From Bacillus kwashiorkori (GTDB lineage Bacteria; Bacillota; Bacilli; Bacillales; Caldibacillaceae): a DNA stretch of 64,000 nt. The number at the start of each line of letters is the position of its first letter. The stretch's first letter is position 1. Below the pieces are notes generated by a model, which saw only the letters and a list, made by a program, of their open reading frames with translations, was not told where the DNA came from and made no database searches. The stretch covers positions 310,001-374,000 of the forward strand of contig NZ_CTDX01000016.1 of the NCBI RefSeq assembly GCF_001375515.1, read 5' to 3'. This document shows, one piece after another, positions 28,578 to 37,073 of the stretch. The translations under genes and the position numbers were made by a program.

Positions 28578-28629
28578 CCCTGCCTTACCATTTCTGTATT
28601 TCGATCATAACGAAAAATGGCCGGCAGGG
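28578..28629. terminator. Hairpin between convergent yqeM and comER
   Basis: CCCTGCC at 28578-28584 pairs with GGCAGGG at 28623-28629, with inner ACCATTT/AAATGG pairing. Neither strand has a proper T run (minus reads TTGTTTG), so termination is possible but not certain. Confidence 0.45.
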
Positions 28630-28702
28630 ATGTTGACCTTTGTATTAAATACAATTTTAATTAAATTTTGCAGGAGTTTTTATGTTTAGCTAGAATATTA
28701 AT

Positions 28703-29527
28703 TTATGACTGGAATTGCTCTGTCACTTTTGCGATATCCTCATAATATTTTTCATGGGTTTTTTGAAACAATTTCTGGAATACAGCATCTAAATTTGCTT
28801 CCTCTAATACTTTAATTCCTTCTCCAGTTACGCCACCTTTTACACACACTTTTTTTTGTAACGTTTGCAATGTATAATAATTCTTCTCTAGTAATTGCCC
28901 TAAGCCAATTAACATTTCAGAAACAAGTAAAGTAGCTTCTTCTTCGGTAATTTTTGTTTCATGAACTGCTGCTTGCACAAATTTTTGTACGAGAAAACTG
29001 AAAAATGCCGGACCACAACTAACGATATCCGAGGCAACACGGGTGATATCTTCATCAATGTCTACCGTTTTACTAATTTTCCCCAATAATTCCTTAATAA
29101 CAGTAATCCAATTAGATGAGCAATATTGCCCAAAAGTTAATAATGATACACCACTTAGGCTACGATTAGTGATGCTTGGTATCGCCCTTATACATGAACA
29201 AGGAAGCACTGATTCTAATTGAGCGACAGATATTGGGCTTGTAATGGAGACGACACATTGCTGTTCATTTAATAATGGATTTATTTTCATTAAAAGTGGA
29301 TGAATATCTAATGGTTTTATACAAATAAAAATGAGTTCACATTCTTTTGCAATTATCTCTGCGTTTTCCCCAACATTTATTTGAGGGTATCTCTCCTGAA
29401 ATTGTTTTGCCCTGGACAATGTTCTATTTGTGATAAACATGTTCTTTTGAGGGATGGCACCACTATCCATAAAAGCTTCTAGTAAGATTGACCCCATATT
29501 GCCAGTTCCAATAATACCGATGCGCAT
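28703..29527 (-). CDS. comER: ComER, pyrroline-5-carboxylate reductase-like protein
   Basis: A 274-residue member of the ProC family with an N-terminal Rossmann motif GIIGTGNMGSIL. The gene lies divergently next to comEA, as in B. subtilis, where ComER is not needed for transformation. ProC-type activity is not established. ATG at 29527 follows a run of Gs (AAAGGGGGGAAA) on the minus strand. Confidence 0.92.
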   Translation of the reverse strand: MRIGIIGTGNMGSILLEAFMDSGAIPQKNMFITNRTLSRAKQFQERYPQINVGENAEIIAKECELIFICIKPLDIHPLLMKINPLLNEQQCVVSITSPISVAQLESVLPCSCIRAIPSITNRSLSGVSLLTFGQYCSSNWITVIKELLGKISKTVDIDEDITRVASDIVSCGPAFFSFLVQKFVQAAVHETKITEEEATLLVSEMLIGLGQLLEKNYYTLQTLQKKVCVKGGVTGEGIKVLEEANLDAVFQKLFQKTHEKYYEDIAKVTEQFQS

Positions 29528-29581
29528 AATTTCCCCCCTTTAAACTGAAATCGAGTAAGTTTTCTTTCCTTACTTCTACAT

Positions 29582-29601
29582 AAAACTATATGCCTAGTTT
29601 T
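29582..29601. repeat. Inverted repeat in the comER-comEA divergent region
   Basis: AAAACTA at 29582-29588 and TAGTTTT at 29595-29601, a perfect inverted repeat with a 6-base spacer, 25 bases before the comEA start. A/T-box character recalls ComK half sites (AAAAN5TTTT), but the spacing is not canonical. Confidence 0.35.
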
Positions 29602-29626
29602 AAAACTTTATGATAAGGATGTGAAA

Positions 29627-30247
29627 ATGATGGAGTTAATCAAGCTATATAAAAATAAATTAGTGTTTGGAGGTCTTACGTTAATTGGAATTTTCCTGTT
29701 TATTGTTTCAAACAAAGAAGACGAAATACAATTTGTATCGAAGCAAGATCAAGAAATGGCGATAGGAAATGATATTCATGAACAACTAGAAGAACAATCC
29801 GAATCAAACCAAACATCGATGAAGGTGGATGTGAAAGGGGCGGTTAAATATCCAGGGGTCTATAATGTTTATCCTGGGGATCGAGTAATTGACGTAATAC
29901 AGAGGGCGGGCGGTTTTCTTAACGATGCAGATGAAGCAAAAATAAATCTTTCCGCAAAAGTACAGGATGAAATGGTCGTTTATGTACCTATTGTTGGTGA
30001 AGAAATGAATTGGCATGAAAATCAAAATTTCCAACAACAACAACATCAGGAAAATGGGAAAATTAATATTAATCGTGCCGATGAAATTGAATTGCAAAAA
30101 TTACCTGGGATTGGTCCAGCGAAAGCACAAGCGATTATCGAGTATCGAAATAAAAATGGACCATTTCAGAAATTAGAAGACTTAATGAATATTTCAGGTA
30201 TCGGTCAAAAAACTTATGATAAGTTAAAGGAACATATTACCATCTAA
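29627..30247 (+). CDS. comEA: Competence DNA receptor ComEA
   Basis: Membrane-anchored double-stranded DNA receptor for transformation. 206 residues: N-terminal membrane helix (about 10-27), an SLBB-like domain (VDVKGAVKYPGVYNV, near 66), a Gln-rich linker, and a C-terminal helix-hairpin-helix DNA-binding domain (KININRADEIELQKLPGIGPAKAQAI ends the first half; ISGIGQKTYDKLKEHI the second). ATG 29627 follows AAGGATG; a GTG at 29621 is in frame but too close. Confidence 0.95.
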   Translation: MMELIKLYKNKLVFGGLTLIGIFLFIVSNKEDEIQFVSKQDQEMAIGNDIHEQLEEQSESNQTSMKVDVKGAVKYPGVYNVYPGDRVIDVIQRAGGFLNDADEAKINLSAKVQDEMVVYVPIVGEEMNWHENQNFQQQQHQENGKININRADEIELQKLPGIGPAKAQAIIEYRNKNGPFQKLEDLMNISGIGQKTYDKLKEHITI

Positions 30248-30317
30248 CTTAAATTTTTGTTGAAAGATAGTTCATTCCGTTCTAAACTTAAAGAAAATAA
30301 GCGGAAGGAGAATGGTT

Positions 30318-30884
30318 GTGAAACGAATTGAATGGGACCAATACTTTATGGCACAAAGTTTTTTACTTTCTTTAAGAAGCACTTGTACAAGATTAATGGT
30401 TGGCGCTACCATTGTTCGGGACAAGCGTATTATTGCCGGTGGGTATAACGGATCGATTGCCGGTGGTGATCATTGTATAGATAAAGGGTGTTATGTGATA
30501 GATAATCATTGTCAACGTACCATTCATGCGGAAATGAATGCTATTATACAATGTGCAAAATTTGGTGTACCGACGGAAGGTGCAGAAATTTATGTCACGC
30601 ATTTTCCTTGCCTCCAATGTAGTAAAGCAATTATTCAAGCCGGAATTAAAGTCATTCACTATGCAGAAGACTATAAAAATAGCCTTTATGCAATTGAATT
30701 ATTCGAACAAGCTGGCGTGAAAACTGCAAAAGTTCCCTTTCAAGCTAATATTTTAGATTTACGATTACAAGAGAAACAATCATTTGTGGATCATCTATTG
30801 CAACAGTTGAAAAATAATGTTAGTCAAGAAGAGTTTAATAAATACAAGGAAACTGCAGATAAACTATTCACTAGGAATACGTAA
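30318..30884 (+). CDS. comEB: dCMP deaminase family protein ComEB
   Basis: A 188-residue zinc-dependent deoxycytidylate deaminase, making dUMP for thymidylate synthesis; in B. subtilis it sits in the comE operon and also affects ComGA localisation. Zinc/catalytic motifs HAEMNAI (near 71) and PCLQCSKAI (near 98). I choose GTG at 30318 (MKRIEWDQYFMAQ), seven bases after GGAAGGAG; the ATG at 30312 is too close to that site. Confidence 0.95.
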   Translation: MKRIEWDQYFMAQSFLLSLRSTCTRLMVGATIVRDKRIIAGGYNGSIAGGDHCIDKGCYVIDNHCQRTIHAEMNAIIQCAKFGVPTEGAEIYVTHFPCLQCSKAIIQAGIKVIHYAEDYKNSLYAIELFEQAGVKTAKVPFQANILDLRLQEKQSFVDHLLQQLKNNVSQEEFNKYKETADKLFTRNT

Positions 30885-30892
30885 AGGATTCA

Positions 30893-30915
30893 CGGGCAAG
30901 CTTTTGCCCGTTTCC
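30893..30915 (+). terminator. Short hairpin between comEB and comEC
   Basis: CGGGCAA at 30893-30899 pairs with TTGCCCG at 30904-30910, followed by TTTCC. The short T run suggests partial termination, lowering comEC relative to comEA-comEB. Confidence 0.5.
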
Positions 30916-30952
30916 TTCATTCCAATTTTATATTAAAAAGGAGGGATTAAGT

Positions 30953-33259
30953 ATTTACGGTTTTTTTGCCTACGTGAGTTTAATGGCTGTTTTTGCAAAA
31001 ATAGCAAGAGCAGACTTTTTGTTAGGAATTATTTTAGCTATAGTACTGTTACATATTTTGCATTATCATAAAAGGCTCTCCATTATATCTTCGTTATTTA
31101 TTAGCTTTCTATTGTTCTATGTCTACTTTACCTACACTAATATCGAGGGGCCAGTAAAGGACGAACGAGTGCAGCAATTGACATTTCGAATTTTGGAAAC
31201 TCCTTTTATTAACGGTGATCGGTTGGAAACGAAGATTAAAACGAATAATGGAGAAAAACTGTTACTTTCCTACTGGATTCCGCTCGAATCGGAAAAACAA
31301 AAATTAATAAATGAAATAAATATTGGACTAGTTTGTCAATTGGATGGTGACCTCTATTCTCCAAAAAAGCCACGCAATCGCCACGCCTTTGACTACGCTA
31401 AATACTTAAAAACAGAAAAAATATCCTACATCTTTTCTCCTGAACAATTTTCACATTCTCATTGCGTACAAGCAAAATTATCCTTATATGAGCGGTTATT
31501 AAAGATTCGCAACAATAGTATCCAGTCGATTGAGAAATTTTTTCCAGATGAGGTAGAAGTTTTTATTACTGCATTATTATTTGGGGAAAAAAGAATGATG
31601 GATCGTGATATTCAAGAAGCATATCAAAGATTGGGACTTTCGCATTTATTAGCAATCTCTGGTCTTCATGTTGGGATCATTACTACCTTTTTCTATTTTA
31701 TCTTTTTGCGAATCGGCATTACAAAGGAACGAACGAGAACGATATTACTAGTAATCTTACCGTTTTATGCAATGATTGCCGGGGGTGCACCATCAGTATT
31801 ACGTGCAGTCATGATGACGTGGTTAGTACTTTTTTTCTTAAAGTGGCGTAAAATCGTCCATCCACTTGATGCAATTGGGCTTACATTTATTATTCTTCTC
31901 GTATATAACCCTTTTTTTCTCGACCATGTTGGTTTCCAGTTATCATTTACCGTCGCTACAGCTCTTCTATTATCTAAGCAAATTTTTGCAAGAGAAACGC
32001 AATGGTTCAAGTCAAGCTTACTTGTTTCATTAATTTCCCAACTAATCTCCTTTCCACTCCTTATTTATCATTTTTTTGAATTCCACTTATTAAGTTTCAT
32101 AATAAATATTGTTTATGTTCCGATTTACTCCATTGTTTTGCTTCCTATGTCCCTCGTTAGTTTTATTATTATAGAATTTATCCCAAAGATAGCTAATTTA
32201 TTTGTTGTTCCTTTGTCTTTCCTGTTTAATCTGATGAATAAAATTGCCCAATCTATTGCGAAGTATGAAATCTTTACTATTACGGTAGGGAGACCAGAGA
32301 AATTAATACTTGTTATTTTTTTCATTTCGATGATTATTGTTTTCATACTTATGGAACAGAAAAATTGGTGGCGAAATAAGACTTTATACTTCTTAGTCCT
32401 GTTTCCTTTTTTATTGCAGAAATTATTCGTAACTTATTCTCCCATTGGTGAAGTGGCGTTTATTGATGTTGGACAAGGAGATAGCATTTTTATTCAATTA
32501 CCATTTGGTCAAGGAAATTATTTAATTGACACTGGTGGAGTTATAGACATGCCAATGGAGGAGTGGCAGGTAAGAACGAATCGATTTGACCCTGGGAAAA
32601 ATATTGTTGTTCCATTTATTAAGAGCAAAGGAATAAGTAAAATTGATAAATTAATCTTAACACACGGAGATATGGACCATATTGGTTCGACTACTTCAAT
32701 AATGGAAAATTTAAACGTGAAAGAATTAGTAGTTGGAAAAACAATAAACAAGAAAGCGATGGAACTGGAAATTATTTCTGAGGCAAAGAAACGGGGAATT
32801 AAAATTACGGAGGTTTATGAAGGTGCAAAGTGGGAAAAAGGAAAGGGAAACTTCTTTGTGTTAGCTCCTCAAAGATTTGCACAAGCAAGTAATGATGCTT
32901 CCATTGTAATTTATGGGAATTTCGGTGGGAAAAAGTGGTTATTCACTGGAGACTTAGAAAAATCAGGGGAAGAACAGTTAGTTGTCAACTATTTCGAATT
33001 GCCTGTAGACGTACTAAAAGTTGGCCATCACGGTTCGCTAACATCTACAAGCAGCTTTTTTTTGGACCATATTGATCCGCTAGTGGCGGTTATTTCAGTA
33101 GGAGAAAAGAATCGTTATGGTCATCCTTCCAAAAGAGTAATTGATGATTTACAAAAACGTCGTATATTGGTTTATCGTACAGATGAGCATGGTGCTGTCT
33201 ATTATCGCTTTTTTTTAACAAAAGGATATTTTACGACAGTCTTTCCAAATAAGAAATAG
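30953..33259 (+). CDS. comEC: Competence DNA channel protein ComEC/Rec2
   Basis: Polytopic membrane channel that passes single-stranded DNA into the cell. About 768 residues: N-terminal hydrophobic helices, an OB-fold-like external region (DUF4131, residues about 70-165), the competence domain with many helices (AISGLHVGII near 227), and a C-terminal metallo-beta-lactamase-like domain (VAFIDVGQGDSIFI, THGDMDHIGS, VGHHGS). The only ATG/GTG/TTG near the start is GTG at 30974 without a ribosome site. An in-frame ATT at 30953 lies seven bases after AGGAGGG (30939-30945) and adds IYGFFAYV, so I take ATT as the likely start; the minimum extent is 30974-33259. Confidence 0.93.
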   Translation: MYGFFAYVSLMAVFAKIARADFLLGIILAIVLLHILHYHKRLSIISSLFISFLLFYVYFTYTNIEGPVKDERVQQLTFRILETPFINGDRLETKIKTNNGEKLLLSYWIPLESEKQKLINEINIGLVCQLDGDLYSPKKPRNRHAFDYAKYLKTEKISYIFSPEQFSHSHCVQAKLSLYERLLKIRNNSIQSIEKFFPDEVEVFITALLFGEKRMMDRDIQEAYQRLGLSHLLAISGLHVGIITTFFYFIFLRIGITKERTRTILLVILPFYAMIAGGAPSVLRAVMMTWLVLFFLKWRKIVHPLDAIGLTFIILLVYNPFFLDHVGFQLSFTVATALLLSKQIFARETQWFKSSLLVSLISQLISFPLLIYHFFEFHLLSFIINIVYVPIYSIVLLPMSLVSFIIIEFIPKIANLFVVPLSFLFNLMNKIAQSIAKYEIFTITVGRPEKLILVIFFISMIIVFILMEQKNWWRNKTLYFLVLFPFLLQKLFVTYSPIGEVAFIDVGQGDSIFIQLPFGQGNYLIDTGGVIDMPMEEWQVRTNRFDPGKNIVVPFIKSKGISKIDKLILTHGDMDHIGSTTSIMENLNVKELVVGKTINKKAMELEIISEAKKRGIKITEVYEGAKWEKGKGNFFVLAPQRFAQASNDASIVIYGNFGGKKWLFTGDLEKSGEEQLVVNYFELPVDVLKVGHHGSLTSTSSFFLDHIDPLVAVISVGEKNRYGHPSKRVIDDLQKRRILVYRTDEHGAVYYRFFLTKGYFTTVFPNKK

Positions 33260-33478
33260 CGACTGTTGGCCGGTTTGTTATTGAATCGCGTGGATTAGCC
33301 AACGACAAGCGGTATTAAATAAATGATTTGTTGTGACTGTGTGTAAATAAAGTCATTTTTGCCAATTTATGTGTTTTTCATCTGATAAAATGTTGTCATT
33401 TCTGTTACAGGCAATCACTATTAATAAAATTGATGTGCACCAATTTCTCTTAAATCACATATAGTAATATATAAAAAT

Positions 33479-33512
33479 GGAAAAAGACTGCTTTAGCGCA
33501 GCCTTTTTCCAA
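33479..33512. terminator. Bidirectional terminator, yqzM (minus) and comEC (plus)
   Basis: GGAAAAAGACTGC (33479-33491) pairs with GCAGCCTTTTTCC (33498-33510) with one G-T-type mismatch. It abuts the yqzM stop. The comEC-proximal stretch 33260-33478 holds only a weak TTGGC/GCCAA repeat and no gene. Confidence 0.8.
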
Positions 33513-33647
33513 TTATGATCCAATTACCTTTAATACTACTGCAACAATAAAAATAGTTGCAAAAAACCCAAAAGATACTATAAACCCAACCGCCGAATCC
33601 ACAAAATCGTTTCTAGTTGATTGTGGATTTTGTTCGAATTCATTCAT
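33513..33647 (-). CDS. yqzM: YqzM family single-helix membrane protein
   Basis: A 44-residue protein, MNEFEQNPQSTRNDFVDSAV followed by a hydrophobic helix (about residues 19-43). Position between comEC and holA and the N-terminal pattern fit the YqzM family of Bacillales. AGGAGGGG lies six bases before the ATG on the minus strand, strong evidence that it is translated. Function unknown. Confidence 0.88.
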   Translation of the reverse strand: MNEFEQNPQSTRNDFVDSAVGFIVSFGFFATIFIVAVVLKVIGS

Positions 33648-33710
33648 ATAACCCCTCCTATTTCACCATTAGTATAAAGGAAATGTTAAAAAAAATCTAT
33701 TCTTTCGTAC

Positions 33711-33740
33711 ATTATACTGACAACAGTTGTCACCTATAAT
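33711..33740. promoter_or_regulatory. Symmetric divergent promoter with 15-bp palindromic operator
   Basis: TATAAT on minus (33711-33716) faces TATAAT on plus (33735-33740), enclosing the perfect palindrome TGACAAC-A-GTTGTCA (33718-33732). Each -10 box lies where the other promoter would want its -35 (TTATAG or TTATAC at about 17 bases). The minus promoter would serve yqzM; the plus promoter points to the hairpin element at 33790-33873. Confidence 0.45.
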
Positions 33741-33746
33741 TCCATT

Positions 33747-33875
33747 TACAAACTACATAATAAAATTAAACGTAATTTTTTATAAATTCCGCTTTATGGT
33801 TAGTTCCTAGGGCTAAATCATAAAGCGTTTAAATAAATGGGGAATCAGCAACCGTTTAACTGATTCCCTTTTTAC
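33747..33875 (+). ncRNA. Candidate small RNA ending in two hairpins
   Basis: No ORF with a ribosome site is present. Hairpin 1 pairs CGCTTTATG (33790-33798) with CATAAAGCG (33819-33827), with inner TTAG/CTAA. Hairpin 2 is a textbook terminator, GGGAATCAG (33840-33848) with CTGATTCCC (33860-33868) and TTTTT. No gene reads into it from nearby: yqzM is divergent and comEC ends about 500 bases upstream behind a terminator. The 5' end is guessed from the plus TATAAT at 33735. It could instead be a decayed remnant or a back-up terminator. Confidence 0.4.
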
Positions 33876-33968
33876 ATGGACTTGAACAATCATATTCATT
33901 TAACGCTTGTATTATTGCTCCATTTTTTTTACCATTAAAGTAAGTAGTGCAACGAATGGAGAATGATG

Positions 33969-34991
33969 ATGTTTTTAAAGTTATGGAAAGAAATTAAAAG
34001 CGGTAAGGTAGAACCAATTTATTTAATATACGGCACAGAGTCATTTCTTATAAACGAAACAACACATTTGATTAAAGAGCAAGTATTAAGTGAAGGTAAT
34101 GATGATTTTAATTACTCTGTCTATGATTTAGAAGAAATCCCCGTACAAGTTGCAGTGGAAGATTGTCAAACCATTCCTTTTTTCGGTGAGAAAAGAGTTA
34201 TCCTCTTTCAAAATCCTCATTTTTTAACGGCGGAAAAACAAAAGGGAAAAGAAAAGGTGGAACATAATTTAAAAGTTTTCGAAGAATATGTACAAGACCC
34301 TTCACGTTCCACCGTATTAATCATTATTGCTCCTTATGAAAAACTAGACGAAAGGAAAAAGCTAACAAAATTATTGCTAAAAAATGCATTTACTTTACAA
34401 GCAAAACAATTGTCAGAAAAAGAAGTGAAACAATGGATTGAAAAGCAAGTTCATGAAAAGAATCAAACAATAACGAAGAAAGCAATTGAACGAATTTATG
34501 AATTAATAGGTCCGAACCTTTTATTCATACATAATGAACTTGCTAAAATACTGCTATATACGAGTGCAGGTGAAGAAATCGACGAAAAAATTGTTGACTT
34601 ATTAGTATCACGATCGTTAGAGGATAATGTTTTTTCATTAGTAAACTATGTTATCAGAGGAAATTTACAAAAAACATTAGAAATTTTTAATGATTTATGG
34701 AAGCTAAATGAGGAACCGATAAAAATTTTAGCGCTAATTGCAAGTCAGTTTCGATTTCTAGGACAGGTAGGAACATTAGTCAAGAAAGGTTACGGACAAA
34801 AACAAATTGCTTCTTTACTGAAAGTACATCCATATCGAGTAAAATTAGCAATGGAACAGGCAGGGAGTCTTCAGGAAAAAAGCCTAATAAAAATGATGAA
34901 TGAAATAGCAGAACTTGACTATCAAATGAAAACAGGTAAAGGTGATAAAAAACAACTATTAGAATTGTTCTTTATTAAACATTTAGCATAA
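33969..34991 (+). CDS. holA: DNA polymerase III subunit delta
   Basis: Clamp-loader delta subunit that opens the sliding clamp. About 340 residues, AAA+-like fold without a Walker A. N-terminal PIYLIYGTESFLINET (near 14), central KLLLKNAF/LSEKEVKQWI, and the C-terminal collar with HPYRVKLAMEQA and IAELDYQMKTGKGD. Three ATGs in a row (33963, 33966, 33969) follow the ATGGAG site; spacing favours the last. B. subtilis name yqeN. Confidence 0.94.
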   Translation: MFLKLWKEIKSGKVEPIYLIYGTESFLINETTHLIKEQVLSEGNDDFNYSVYDLEEIPVQVAVEDCQTIPFFGEKRVILFQNPHFLTAEKQKGKEKVEHNLKVFEEYVQDPSRSTVLIIIAPYEKLDERKKLTKLLLKNAFTLQAKQLSEKEVKQWIEKQVHEKNQTITKKAIERIYELIGPNLLFIHNELAKILLYTSAGEEIDEKIVDLLVSRSLEDNVFSLVNYVIRGNLQKTLEIFNDLWKLNEEPIKILALIASQFRFLGQVGTLVKKGYGQKQIASLLKVHPYRVKLAMEQAGSLQEKSLIKMMNEIAELDYQMKTGKGDKKQLLELFFIKHLA

Positions 34992-35016
34992 AAAAAGCGA
35001 TCTAATATAATATGGT

Positions 35017-35067
35017 ACCTGTAGTTAGGACACTTGAAAAAGAGTGTTTTGACTACAGGTATTTTAT
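35017..35067 (+). terminator. Terminator after holA
   Basis: ACCTGTAGT (35017-35025) pairs with ACTACAGGT (35052-35060) with inner ACACT/AGTGT, followed by ATTTTAT. The following 165 bases up to the rpsT terminator show nothing recognisable. Confidence 0.8.
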
Positions 35068-35232
35068 ATCCGTCATTATACTTATTTACCATATAACAGA
35101 AATGTATAATCTAAATGTTGACCAATAAAATATCCATTTACGAAGTCTTATCCATCTTATGCTTCTGCTTAAGGCAAAAATAAATGATGACATAGTTTTG
35201 CTATAACAATGGGCGATCTCTCTATGGAAAGT

Positions 35233-35270
35233 AAAAAAGATGACCCTGTTTAAAAACAGGAATCATCTTC
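35233..35270 (-). terminator. Terminator of rpsT
   Basis: On the minus strand AAGATGA-TT-CCTGTTT pairs with AAACAGG-G-TCATCTT and is followed by a T run (the A run at 35233-35238 on plus). It lies about 80 bases downstream of rpsT. Confidence 0.8.
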
Positions 35271-35351
35271 TAGTTGCTTAATCTCACTTTTTATTGTGTC
35301 CTTGACATAGATACGAGTTTACTTTTGATCATGCCCAAACTTTCCAATAAA

Positions 35352-35618
35352 TTAAGCTTCCAATTTATTCACAGCTACTTGTAGACGTGATTTATGACGA
35401 GCAGCCGCATTTTTGTGAATTAAACCTTTCGTAACTGCTTTATCAATTTTACGAATAGCTACAGGTAATGCTGTTTTGGCAGCACTTGCATCGTTATTAA
35501 CAATTGCTAATTCCACTTGTTTAATGGCAGTACGCATATCTGATTTTGCAGATTTGTTCAATACTCTTTTTGTTTCGTTCGTATTAATACGTTTAATAGC
35601 AGATTTAATATTTGCCAA
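35352..35618 (-). CDS. rpsT: 30S ribosomal protein S20
   Basis: 16S rRNA-binding protein of the small subunit. 88 residues starting [18 protein letters not shown], Lys/Arg/Ala-rich helices throughout, ending [11 protein letters not shown] choose TTG at 35618 because it gives the conserved [10 protein letters not shown] start and has AGGAGG eight bases before it; a GTG three codons upstream lies in that ribosome site. UUG starts are also used by rpsT in other bacteria, where they allow autogenous control. Divergent from gpr. Confidence 0.96.
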   Translation of the reverse strand: MANIKSAIKRINTNETKRVLNKSAKSDMRTAIKQVELAIVNNDASAAKTALPVAIRKIDKAVTKGLIHKNAAARHKSRLQVAVNKLEA

Positions 35619-35692
35619 TCTCTTCACCTCCTAGTGAACGAGCGAGATCTATATAACTCGACTATCCAAATTCAACATTATGAACAAATGAT

Positions 35693-35721
35693 ATTCTACC
35701 AAATGAAACAAAAGAATGCAA
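35693..35721 (-). promoter_or_regulatory. Sigma-A promoter of rpsT
   Basis: On the minus strand TTGCAT (35716-35721), a 17-base spacer, and TAGAAT (35693-35698), about 75 bases before the rpsT start. Confidence 0.65.
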
Positions 35722-35740
35722 TAGGTTTAACGAGAGTAGT

Positions 35741-35771
35741 GAATGAAAAAAATATAGTCGGAAACAATATA
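35741..35771 (+). promoter_or_regulatory. Possible sigma-G promoter of gpr
   Basis: GAATG at 35741-35745 and CAATATA at 35765-35771 resemble forespore sigma-G boxes (-35 GMATR, -10 CATWMTA; one mismatch) with a 19-base gap, one longer than usual. gpr is sigma-G dependent in B. subtilis. Confidence 0.35.
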
Positions 35772-35812
35772 TAATAAATTTTTTAATGCAAACTAGGTAA
35801 AGGGGGATATTG

Positions 35813-36928
35813 ATGGAGCGAGATTTACAACAATTTCAAGTTCGTACAGATTTAGCTATTGAAGCTAGAGATATGTTTGTTGAACAGCAGGAAAGTAAAA
35901 AAATAAAAGAACCAGTATCGAAAATTGAAGGTGTAATTGTTAAAGATCGTCAAGAAGGTAATGTGAAAATAATTGAAGTACAAATTACGGATAAAGGGGA
36001 ACAGCAAATAGGCAAGAAGGCAGGAAACTATTTGACTATTGAGGCAATAGGAATTAGAGAACAAAATAAAGAAATAGAACAGGAAGCACAAAAGGTATTT
36101 GCAAAAGAATTTGCGCGTTTTCTTCAAATAAGTAAAATTCCTAATGATGCGAGTTGCCTAATAGTCGGGTTAGGAAATTGGAACGTTACCCCAGATGCAT
36201 TAGGTCCAATCGTATGTGAAAATGTGTTAGTCACACGTCACTTATTTAATTTACAGCCAGAAAATGTAGCAGACGGTTACCGCCCTGTTAGTGCATTAGC
36301 ACCAGGAGTTATGGGTATAACTGGTATTGAAACGAGTGATATTATTTTTGGTGTAGTTCAAAAAACAAAGCCTGATTTCGTTATCGTAATTGATGCACTC
36401 GCATCACGGTCGATTGAAAGAGTAAATGCTACGATTCAAATTACTGACACGGGCATTCATCCAGGATCTGGTGTTGGAAATAAACGGAAAGAGTTAAGTG
36501 AAGAAACTTTAGGTATTCCAACGATTAGTATTGGTGTTCCGACTGTTGTGGATGCAGTTTCTATTACGAGCGATACGATAGACTTTTTGTTAAAGCATTT
36601 TGGCCGCGAACTAAAAGAAGGTAATAAACCATCTCGTTCATTAGTTCCAGCTGGTTTAACATTTGGTGAGAAAAAAGTGTTGAGTGATGATGATATGCCA
36701 AAAGAGGAAGAAAGACAAACGTTTTTAGGGATTGTCGGTACGTTAGAAGAAGAGGAAAAGCGGGCATTAATTCGCGAAGTACTAGCCCCTTTAGGTCATA
36801 ATCTTATGGTGACACCGAAAGAAGTAGATGTGTTTATCGAAAATATGGCAAATATCATTGCAAATGGTTTAAATAGTGCATTACATGAAGCGATAAACGA
36901 GGAAAATGCAGGTTTTACAACTCATTAA
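35813..36928 (+). CDS. gpr: Spore (germination) protease GPR
   Basis: Aspartate-dependent protease that starts degradation of alpha/beta small acid-soluble proteins when spores germinate. 371 residues (family A25). The zymogen is made in the forespore and self-cleaved; RTDLAIEA (residues 11-18) matches the processing site, so about 13 residues would be removed before LAIEA. Central core with [14 protein letters not shown] and [12 protein letters not shown] 35813 follows AAAGGGGGA at about seven bases. In B. subtilis spoIIP follows gpr; here it does not. Confidence 0.96.
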   Translation: MERDLQQFQVRTDLAIEARDMFVEQQESKKIKEPVSKIEGVIVKDRQEGNVKIIEVQITDKGEQQIGKKAGNYLTIEAIGIREQNKEIEQEAQKVFAKEFARFLQISKIPNDASCLIVGLGNWNVTPDALGPIVCENVLVTRHLFNLQPENVADGYRPVSALAPGVMGITGIETSDIIFGVVQKTKPDFVIVIDALASRSIERVNATIQITDTGIHPGSGVGNKRKELSEETLGIPTISIGVPTVVDAVSITSDTIDFLLKHFGRELKEGNKPSRSLVPAGLTFGEKKVLSDDDMPKEEERQTFLGIVGTLEEEEKRALIREVLAPLGHNLMVTPKEVDVFIENMANIIANGLNSALHEAINEENAGFTTH

Positions 36929-37073
36929 TTCTATCATCTCTAGTATTTTTTGAAGAATTTGCGCATATACGTGTATAAGAAGTACTAGATTTCTTAGTAA
37001 GGATAAATGTTCGCGTTTTCAACATATTGCTAGAAGATCCGTGCTTTTAGGAAAAATGAATGGGTGTGATTAT

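Noticed and set aside
34992..35351. Gene or RNA between holA and rpsT
   Set aside because: Only the two terminators are recognisable; no ORF with a ribosome site and no further structure.
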